Below, piece after piece: positions 55,886-62,536 of a stretch of 64,000 nucleotides of DNA; position 1 is the first letter of the stretch; each line of letters starts with the position of its first letter. The notes below the pieces were generated by a model, which had not been told where the DNA came from, searched no databases, and saw only the letters and a program-made list of their open reading frames with translations. The stretch comes from Bacteroides sp. MSB163 (GTDB taxonomy: Bacteria > Bacteroidota > Bacteroidia > Bacteroidales > Bacteroidaceae), in assembly GCF_036416795.1 (NCBI RefSeq), contig NZ_CP143867.1, positions 2,108,001 through 2,172,000 on the forward strand. Direction: 5' to 3'. Position numbers and translations under genes: made by a program.

Positions 55886-57055
55886 ATGGTACAGGAATTG
55901 GAAAAACGCACCCGTATTGACGTAGCCGATGTGCTGCGCGGACTCGCCGTTATGGGCATCATTGTATTACACTCCATTGAACACTTTAATTTCTATTCAT
56001 TTCCCGATACGAGCACTCAGAGTGCGTGGCTTAACTTTTCAGATAAAGCCATTTGGGACGGACTCTTTTTCATGTTCGGAGGAAAGGCTTATGCTGTGTT
56101 TGCCCTGCTTTTTGGGTTTAGTTTCTTTATTCAGGATAATAATCAGCGTATGCGTGGCAATGATTTTCGTTTGCGTTTCTGCTGGCGATTGATATTATTA
56201 TTCATTCTTGGTAATATAAATGCGGCCTTTTTCACGGCTGAAGTATTGGTGCTCTATTCTTTAGTCGGATTCATTTTACCACTTACCTGTCGGCTAAAAG
56301 ATAAATGGCTGTTTATTCTGGCATGTGTGCTTCTGATACAGCCATTACCACTTTATTATGTGATACATGCTTGTGTAGACCCTTCTTTTGTGACTCCCTC
56401 TATTCCGACTGGTAGCTACTGGGGAGCTGCTTTCCAGGTGCAGAGCCACGGTACATTTCTTGAAACCCTGCGTGTGAATTTGTGGGAAGGGCAGATTGCC
56501 AGTCTTGCATGGGCTTGGGACCATGGACGTGTGTTTCAGACTGCCGCTCTTTTCCTGTTTGGTTTGTTGATAGGACGTCGGGAGCTTTTCCTGAAGGAGA
56601 ATCTGAAGTTTTGGAATAAGGTACTTTGTGGTGCTCTTATCGCTTTCTTCCCTCTGTATGGATTGGGCAATATGTTGCCGGACTTCATTGCTAATAAGTC
56701 TATTCTTACCCCCTTGTTACTTATCATAACTTCCCTGTCCAAGTTTGCATTTATGCTGATATTGGTGTCGGGTGTTATCTTTGCTTTCTATCGGACAAAC
56801 CTACACGACTGGTTGATGAAGATTACTCCTTACGGTAAGATGAGCCTTACAAATTATATTACTCAGAGCATTATTGGTTCGTTGTTGTTCTATAATTGGG
56901 GACTTGCGCTTCACTCTCAGTTGGGCATAACAGCCAGCTTCCTGGTAGGGGTAGTGCTCTTCATCGTGCAGCTCGCTTTCTGCCGGTGGTGGATGAGCCG
57001 TCATGCGCACGGGCCGCTGGAATATTTGTGGAAGCGGGCGACTTGGTTGAAATAA
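55886..57055 (+). CDS. DUF418/YeiB-family integral membrane protein
   Basis: This 389-residue protein has about ten hydrophobic segments. The N-terminus RIDVADVLRGLAVMGIIVLHSIEHFNFY and the downstream FFMFGGKAYAVFALLFGFSFFIQ are the YeiB/DUF1624-DUF418 hallmark. The C-terminal KITPYGKMSLTNYITQSIIGSLLFYNWGL is the DUF418 motif. The family may be related to acyltransferases or transporters; no function is established. It appears to be a single gene facing the convergent peptide-export operon. Confidence 0.88.
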   Translation: MVQELEKRTRIDVADVLRGLAVMGIIVLHSIEHFNFYSFPDTSTQSAWLNFSDKAIWDGLFFMFGGKAYAVFALLFGFSFFIQDNNQRMRGNDFRLRFCWRLILLFILGNINAAFFTAEVLVLYSLVGFILPLTCRLKDKWLFILACVLLIQPLPLYYVIHACVDPSFVTPSIPTGSYWGAAFQVQSHGTFLETLRVNLWEGQIASLAWAWDHGRVFQTAALFLFGLLIGRRELFLKENLKFWNKVLCGALIAFFPLYGLGNMLPDFIANKSILTPLLLIITSLSKFAFMLILVSGVIFAFYRTNLHDWLMKITPYGKMSLTNYITQSIIGSLLFYNWGLALHSQLGITASFLVGVVLFIVQLAFCRWWMSRHAHGPLEYLWKRATWLK

Positions 57056-57089
57056 AGTATCATTCTACACCCGCTATTTTTGAGAAAAT

Positions 57090-57245
57090 GTTCTTTCCGT
57101 TCTTTCAGAACTCTCTGGATTCCCTGTTCATCGGCATTACGGCTGAAACCTCCAACCTTATAGTTGCTTCAGGTATCTTTCAGCTGAAACACCGATGAAC
57201 AGGGGGATCGGGAAAAACTGAAAGACTGCAGGAGGAAAAAGAACA
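57090..57245. repeat. Imperfect inverted-repeat element downstream of the DUF418 gene
   Basis: Two divergent arms of about 60-70 nt face each other. The best-paired parts are CCCTGTTCATCGG (57122-57134) with CCGATGAACAGGG (57192-57204), and inside them GCTGAAA (57142-57148) with TTTCAGC (57178-57184). GTTCTTT at the outer left recurs inverted as AAAGAAC at the outer right. It could act as a terminator or be a decayed mobile element. Confidence 0.6.
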
Positions 57246-57270
57246 CTTAATGTATTGAATAATATCTGAA

Positions 57271-57499
57271 AACAAGTAATGTTGTGATCCGGAACAAGTA
57301 ATGTTGAGAATGATTACATTGCTTGTTCTTATCCACAACAAGCAATGTAATTTCAGGCAAGTCCGATTCCGTTGACTTTAACGTCTATATATCGGTGGCG
57401 TTGGATATATAGATACTGCATATCCGATATATAGATGCGACACGTCCGATATACAGATGCGACACGTCCGATATATAGATGTGGCATGTCCGATATATT
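57271..57499. repeat. 22-bp-periodic array with two repeat types
   Basis: In the gap between the DUF418 gene and the HlyD-type gene, motif A (AACAAGTAATGTTG or AACAAGCAATGT) starts at 57271, 57293 and 57337, with an inverted copy at 57316-57327. Motif B (CGATATATAGATG) starts near 57403, 57425, 57447, 57469 and partly 57491, with an inverted copy at 57383-57395. Steps are 22 bp throughout. No spacers separate the units, so this is not CRISPR. Confidence 0.85.
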
Positions 57500-57535
57500 G
57501 ACTTTTATTCCTTTCCATATCATAATGCTGGGTTA

Positions 57536-58831
57536 TTATAGATATTTCTCCCACAGATAGCGGAGCGGACTGAGTAGACGTGCAGTTACGCTCCGTTCAT
57601 CCGTCATGACCTCTGCTGTACCGGATAGTTCTCCCTTAAAGTCCAGCTGCTTGCCGTATGAGGTGCGTAAGTTTTGTGGCAAACTTACCGTGGCAGTATA
57701 CATATTGTCTTCGCTCGCTAACAGTGAAACGGACAATATTTCCCCGGTGAGGAAGCCAAATTCCATGTATGGATACCCTGTCACACTGATATTAACTCTT
57801 TGCCCGGGGCATACTTTGCCCGATCCGCTGATGGGTAACTTTATTTTCCCTATGATGTCACCGGGAGAGGAAGCTACAATAGAGAACACCTTATCTCCTG
57901 TGTTGACATTCTGGTTCTTCTGCCAAATATTATTGTAAGATAATATACCACCGGAAGGACTGATAAAGAGATACCCCAATTCCCAATCACTGATGCTCAC
58001 CTGCAAATCATTGAGAGCAGATTTTAACGAAGTACTTATTGTATTGGCTTCCCGACTACGTTCCATACGGATTTCTACAATATTCTGTTGCAATTGGGCT
58101 TCTTGAATTCTAGCGGACGAGAGTGAAGTCATTAATTGTTCGCGTCCCTGCCTGTGATTCAAGTAAGTTTGCTGTGCTTCTTCGTAATCAGCCTTTGATA
58201 TTAATCCTTTGTCGAAGAGTTTCCTTTCCCGGCTATGGGTAGCGGAAGCTATCTGTACTTGTTCTTCATCAAGTTCAGCTTGTTTATTCAGATGCCGTAT
58301 GTATTTCTGATATTCTTGCAACTCTTTGCTGGCAGTCTGTTCTTTCTGGGCGTAGAGGTCTATCGACAGAAAATTACGATAATCTGTCAGGCATTTGATG
58401 AAAGCGGCATAAGTATTCTGAATGTTTCCGAGTTCCGGTTTCTCTGGAAACACGGCTTGGCAGATACAACTATCCGTCAGTATGAAGGAAGTAATCCTTT
58501 CTTTCAGTTCTAATACATGGGCAGTGATGGCAGGATTCTCCAGTACAGCTATGATATCTCCCGCTTTTACGGTTTCACGATCCTTTCGATATACCTCCTG
58601 AATTTTTCCACTTCCTCTTGCCACGATCCATACGGGTGGATGCTCTGTAGTAATGGTGATTTCTGTGCTTACGATATCCGGATATTTGAAGAATAAGCCC
58701 CCAATGAAGAGTAATGCCAGTACTCCGAAGAATACAGTTATTCCCCATCTGATTAATGCGTGTGGCGGGCGTGTCAATATTTCCTGCACCTCCTCACACC
58801 TTAATTCTATGTCTTTCTCTTCATTTTTCAT
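57536..58831 (-). CDS. HlyD-type membrane fusion protein of the peptide exporter
   Basis: This 431-residue protein has an N-terminal cytoplasmic stretch, one transmembrane segment (about 28-48, WGITVFFGVLALLFIGGLFF), a biotinyl-lipoyl-like half (VWIVARGSGKIQEVYRKDRETVKAGDIIAVLEN), a long coiled-coil region (about 150-275) and a C-terminal beta-barrel half (GDIIGKIKLPISGSGKVCPGQRVNISV). It would link the inner-membrane ABC exporter to an outer-membrane channel. Its start overlaps the ABC gene stop (ATGA type), so the two are coupled. No TolC gene is visible in the window. Confidence 0.92.
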   Translation of the reverse strand: MKNEEKDIELRCEEVQEILTRPPHALIRWGITVFFGVLALLFIGGLFFKYPDIVSTEITITTEHPPVWIVARGSGKIQEVYRKDRETVKAGDIIAVLENPAITAHVLELKERITSFILTDSCICQAVFPEKPELGNIQNTYAAFIKCLTDYRNFLSIDLYAQKEQTASKELQEYQKYIRHLNKQAELDEEQVQIASATHSRERKLFDKGLISKADYEEAQQTYLNHRQGREQLMTSLSSARIQEAQLQQNIVEIRMERSREANTISTSLKSALNDLQVSISDWELGYLFISPSGGILSYNNIWQKNQNVNTGDKVFSIVASSPGDIIGKIKLPISGSGKVCPGQRVNISVTGYPYMEFGFLTGEILSVSLLASEDNMYTATVSLPQNLRTSYGKQLDFKGELSGTAEVMTDERSVTARLLSPLRYLWEKYL

Positions 58832-61014
58832 AATTCCAGTTGATTCTTTACCAACCTGTAATATCTTCCTTCCAAAGCTATCAATTCCTCATGTGTTCCG
58901 GTTTCTGCTATTCTTCCCTGTTCTATTACAATAATTTGGTTTGCATTTTTCACTGTGCTTAACCGATGTGCCACTACCACGGATGTTCTGCCTTTGAAGA
59001 ATGTCTCCAGGTTATTCATTATGGTGCGTTCATTATTGGCATCCAATGCATTGGTTGCTTCATCAAAGAAGATAAATTCCGGGTCTTTATATACGGCGCG
59101 GGCTATGAGAATACGTTGTTTCTGTCCCTGGCTCAATCCATGACCTTCTTGTCCTATCTTGGTATTGTATCCCAAGGGTAATTCCTCGATAAAGCTATGT
59201 ATATTTGCTACTTCTGCGGCATGGCGCAATCGCGGCTTATCGATATGCTCCACTCCCGGAGCAATATTTCCAGCTATGCTGTCGGAGAAGATAAAACCAT
59301 CCTGCATTACTACGCCGCACCGCTTGCGCCATTCGCGAATACTATAACTTCCCAGTGGAGTATCCCCGATGAAGATATCGCCGCTTGCGGGCGGGTAGAA
59401 TCCTAACAGTAATTTAACGAGTGTTGTCTTTCCGCTTCCACTCATACCTACGATGGCAGTTTGTTTACCTGGTGGAATCACCAGACTTACATTGTCCAAT
59501 GTTGGGTATTCGCTTAGCGGATCATATTTGAAGTTAAGGTTCTGGAGTCTTATTTCTTTTCCTTTCGGGATTTCCCGTATCAGTTCGCGCGTGGGATCTT
59601 CTTCATCCGGTTTGTCACGCACTTCGCTGAGGCGGTTCATGCTGAGGCGTGCATCCTGCATATCGCGTGCAAAAGCGATGAGCTCGTTTACCGGGCTGTT
59701 TAACTGTCCGATGATGTATTGCACGGATAGCATCATACCCAGCGTCATTTCCCCTTTCACTACCAGACTTGCCACAAGTGCGGTTATCAGTAGGTTCTTG
59801 CTTTGATTAATCAACACTGCTCCCGAATCCTGATACTGTCGTAGAGCAAGGCTTTTGATGTTTACTTTGAATAGCTTTGCTTGTATTCTTTCCCATTCCC
59901 AGCGTTTCTGTTGTTCGCAGGTACTGAGTTTTATTTCTTGCATACCGTTCACCAGTTGCACTACCGTGCTTTGGTTGGCACTCTGCTGGGCAAAACGCTT
60001 GTGATCCAGTTCGGCACGCTTCTTCATGAAGAGCCAGACGTATGTAACGTACAGGGCGCTTCCTCCCATAAAGATAAGGAATATCATACCACTGTACACC
60101 AGTAGCACAATGCCGAAGATGATGATATTGAATACTGAGAAGATGACGCTGAGACTGCTTCCCGTCAGGAAATCCTGTATGCGTTTATGGTCGTTGATGC
60201 GTTGCAGGATGTCTCCTGTCATTTTGCTGTCGAAGTAGTTGATGGGCATCTTCATCATTTTGATAAGGAAGTCCGATATGAGGGCGATGTTGATGCGTGT
60301 GCCTAAATGCAGCAGAATCCAGCCCCGTATGAACTCTACGGCACTGCTGCTGAAAGACAGCATCAACTGGGCAATCAGTACCAGATAGATAAAACCGAGA
60401 TTCTGGTTGTTGATACCGAAGTCTACTACCGATTGTGTGAGGAAAGGTAACATGAGTTGTATCATGCTGCCCAGTAGCAGGCCTAAAAGGAGTTGTCCCA
60501 CCAGTCCTCGGTATGGGCGGAGATAGGAGTAGAGGAAGCTAAAGCCTTTGCGATTCACTTCGTCTCCCTCGTCTTCTATTGTATAAAACTCCGGTGTGGG
60601 TTCCAGCAATAACGCCACTCCTGTGTCTTCTTCGTTTTTTCGGGAACTCAGCCAGCAATTGCAGAATTCTTCTTTGGTGTATTTCAGCTTTCCCGTGCCG
60701 GGGTCGGCTACCCAGATATGCTTGTCGGTGAGTTTATATACCACGACAAAGTGCTGCTGGTTCCAGTGTATGATGCAGGGTAAAGGAGCTTCCTTGAGTT
60801 TTTCAAAACCCACTTGTACGCAGATGCTACGAAAACCAATCTTTTCTGCAGCTTCGCTGATACCAAGCATGGAAACCCCTTCGCGGGTGATGAATGATTT
60901 TTCCCTCAATCCTTCCAATGAATAACGCTTGCCGTGGAAAGCGGCTACCATGCGGAGGCAGGTAGGACCACAATCCATGGCGTCGTGCTGGATGTAACGA
61001 GGGAAAGATTTCAT
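58828..61014 (-). CDS. Peptidase-containing ABC transporter (C39 protease, membrane and ATPase domains)
   Basis: This 728-residue PCAT has an N-terminal C39 peptidase with catalytic Cys15 in DAMDCGPTCLRM, the His in IIHWNQQHFVVVY and the Asp in VADPGTG. Six transmembrane helices follow (about 165-440), then an ATPase domain with Walker A GMSGSGKTT, signature LSQGQKQ and Walker B FIFFDEATNALD. Such transporters cleave precursors after a double glycine and export the core. The GG-leader precursor two genes upstream is the obvious substrate. It overlaps both neighbours by 4 nt. Confidence 0.96.
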   Translation of the reverse strand: MKSFPRYIQHDAMDCGPTCLRMVAAFHGKRYSLEGLREKSFITREGVSMLGISEAAEKIGFRSICVQVGFEKLKEAPLPCIIHWNQQHFVVVYKLTDKHIWVADPGTGKLKYTKEEFCNCWLSSRKNEEDTGVALLLEPTPEFYTIEDEGDEVNRKGFSFLYSYLRPYRGLVGQLLLGLLLGSMIQLMLPFLTQSVVDFGINNQNLGFIYLVLIAQLMLSFSSSAVEFIRGWILLHLGTRINIALISDFLIKMMKMPINYFDSKMTGDILQRINDHKRIQDFLTGSSLSVIFSVFNIIIFGIVLLVYSGMIFLIFMGGSALYVTYVWLFMKKRAELDHKRFAQQSANQSTVVQLVNGMQEIKLSTCEQQKRWEWERIQAKLFKVNIKSLALRQYQDSGAVLINQSKNLLITALVASLVVKGEMTLGMMLSVQYIIGQLNSPVNELIAFARDMQDARLSMNRLSEVRDKPDEEDPTRELIREIPKGKEIRLQNLNFKYDPLSEYPTLDNVSLVIPPGKQTAIVGMSGSGKTTLVKLLLGFYPPASGDIFIGDTPLGSYSIREWRKRCGVVMQDGFIFSDSIAGNIAPGVEHIDKPRLRHAAEVANIHSFIEELPLGYNTKIGQEGHGLSQGQKQRILIARAVYKDPEFIFFDEATNALDANNERTIMNNLETFFKGRTSVVVAHRLSTVKNANQIIVIEQGRIAETGTHEELIALEGRYYRLVKNQLEL

Positions 61015-62189
61015 TGTCTTTCTAAACTGTCTAATGTTTGCATGAGTTGTTCATCAAGCAAATCTTTTGCAATGATTCTACAGTTTCGATCTAATAAGAA
61101 GTTTCGCGGGATTCTTTCGATGTCCAAAACTTCAACTGATTGAACATTCCTGCGGTCATTGTCTGTACCTATCACATGAATAAAATCTTGTGTTTTATCT
61201 TGTTCTATAGCTTTTTTCCAAGCACTGTGGTTTGCATCAATGGAAACTGCATATATTTTTATATTATTCTGATGTTTATTCAATACTTTTTTTAGATAAA
61301 TAGTTTGTGCTCTACATGGTTTGCACCAACTTGCCCAAATATCTACAAAAATGTATTTACTTCTTAAATCTGATAACGCTATATATTCTCCATTTAGTGA
61401 TGGTAATTGAAGTGCTATTCTGCTCCCTATTTGAGTACTTTGTTTTCTTTTTTCATAAATATTCCTCTGCTTTGAAATCTCGTCTAGCCGTTTCTGGGTA
61501 CTCTTTGTACGTTCGCTTAATGTAGGAGCATTCTTGTATGTAAGTGCTGCTGGTGGGTAATTTGGAAATTTTCGTGCAACGTATTCTCTTAATGATTGAA
61601 GACTATCCCTTGATAATGAATCCTTGAAAAACATTTGCAACATAACCCAACTCCCTTTTGCTATCAGTGGGTGCTCAGATGTGTGTATTTCGTTAATATA
61701 GCGATCTATTAATAGATGGTTGTAATATGAAATGCTATCTTCAGAAGATTCATTTTTTTTTATCCAATATTTTCTGCTTCCTTTCTCGAAGTCAGTAACT
61801 ATATTGTGATAATTTCCTTTGCAAGCATTTTTCCACAATACTTCTTTATCATTTGAGGAAAGGTATAATTCTACAGTATCATTCGGAAGCGCATATACAT
61901 ATAATCCTTGTGGTCCGTTTTTTGAGAAACAAATCTTGAAATAGTTTTCATAGGGTGCATATCCTTGAAGTTTTACTGTTTTTTGCCCCTTTTTTATGCT
62001 TGCAGAATCCCAAATGGCTTTTTCTGACCCAGATACCCAAGAACAGAAAGACCAAAGGTATACCTTTTGTTCTTCTTCTGTCATATCATTGTCAAGATGA
62101 ATAATGATTTCCATGTTCTTTTTTTCTGTCAATGAGAAAAGAGTTAGAAACAAACTAATTAGGCAGGATGCATATAAAAGTACCTTCAT
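61011..62189 (-). CDS. Secreted TlpA/thioredoxin-fold protein in the peptide cluster
   Basis: From ATG 62189 the product is 392 residues with an N-terminal hydrophobic signal (MKVLLYASCLISLFLTLFS); the frame extends upstream but begins in the precursor gene. A beta-rich then helical N-terminal part (about 25-260) precedes a TlpA domain with YIFVDIWASWCKPCRAQTIY (CKPC) and the cis-Pro loop DIERIPRNFLLD. It probably acts in the periplasm on disulfides, perhaps isomerising or reducing bonds in the exported peptide. The stop overlaps the ABC transporter start (ATGA). Confidence 0.85.
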   Translation of the reverse strand: MKVLLYASCLISLFLTLFSLTEKKNMEIIIHLDNDMTEEEQKVYLWSFCSWVSGSEKAIWDSASIKKGQKTVKLQGYAPYENYFKICFSKNGPQGLYVYALPNDTVELYLSSNDKEVLWKNACKGNYHNIVTDFEKGSRKYWIKKNESSEDSISYYNHLLIDRYINEIHTSEHPLIAKGSWVMLQMFFKDSLSRDSLQSLREYVARKFPNYPPAALTYKNAPTLSERTKSTQKRLDEISKQRNIYEKRKQSTQIGSRIALQLPSLNGEYIALSDLRSKYIFVDIWASWCKPCRAQTIYLKKVLNKHQNNIKIYAVSIDANHSAWKKAIEQDKTQDFIHVIGTDNDRRNVQSVEVLDIERIPRNFLLDRNCRIIAKDLLDEQLMQTLDSLERQ

Positions 62190-62207
62190 GTTTTTTGTAC
62201 GATTTTT

Positions 62208-62240
62208 ATAGGAGTTCTTATTTAATATAAGAACCCCTAT
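62208..62240 (-). terminator. Strong intercistronic hairpin after the peptide precursor gene
   Basis: The arms 62208-62221 and 62227-62240 pair over 14 bp (one G-U in the RNA) around a 5-nt loop. The stem starts 6 nt past the precursor stop. No U-run follows on the transcribed strand, so partial termination or 3'-end protection of the short precursor message is more likely than complete termination. Confidence 0.7.
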
Positions 62241-62245
62241 GCTTT

Positions 62246-62446
62246 CTACTTGATTAATTCTTCGCAAACAGCATCTTTACCAATGGCTGCATCAGCTCCT
62301 TTTTGAGCTTCTTCCATTGTTAAGTTTTCAAAGTAGGCTTCTTTGCTGGCGTCAGAACCATTGTAGCAATAAATCGTACCACCAGCGATAGCATTCATCT
62401 GCACCTTGTTCAGTTTGAACGCTTCAAAATTTTCAAAATTCTTCAT
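62246..62446 (-). CDS. Double-glycine leader peptide precursor (66 residues, two core cysteines)
   Basis: The product has a 23-residue leader (FEAFKLNKVQMNAIAGG at its end) with the KLNKxxMNxIxGG pattern of the GG-leader precursors of Bacteroidales (TIGR04149-like). Cleavage after Gly22-Gly23 would release a 43-residue core starting TIYCYNGSDASKEAYFENLT. The core has exactly two cysteines (Cys27 and Cys61 of the precursor), so one disulfide is possible, and it is clearly acidic (9 Asp/Glu, 4 Lys). It lies directly upstream of a thioredoxin-fold protein and a C39 exporter and downstream of a VKOR fusion. A bacteriocin (bacteroidetocin-like) or a signalling peptide are the main options. Confidence 0.85.
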   Translation of the reverse strand: MKNFENFEAFKLNKVQMNAIAGGTIYCYNGSDASKEAYFENLTMEEAQKGADAAIGKDAVCEELIK

Positions 62447-62516
62447 ATTTCTATAAGAGTTAAGGTGAATAATAATGTTAACAGTAGGAAGCTTTAAGTA
62501 TCACCCTATTGACTTC

Positions 62517-62530
62517 TGTTTTGCAAAACA
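62517..62530. promoter_or_regulatory. 14-bp perfect palindrome between the VKOR fusion and the precursor gene
   Basis: TGTTTTGCAAAACA is fully self-complementary and lies 6 nt past the stop of the VKOR fusion and 70 nt before the precursor start. It contains a TTTG, but no TAnnTTTG follows at the proper spacing. It may be an operator; there is no further evidence. Confidence 0.4.
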
Positions 62531-62536
62531 ATATCT

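Noticed and set aside
57402..57499. CRISPR-like array
   Set aside because: The 22-bp units are directly adjacent without spacers, two unit types and inverted units occur, and there are no cas genes.
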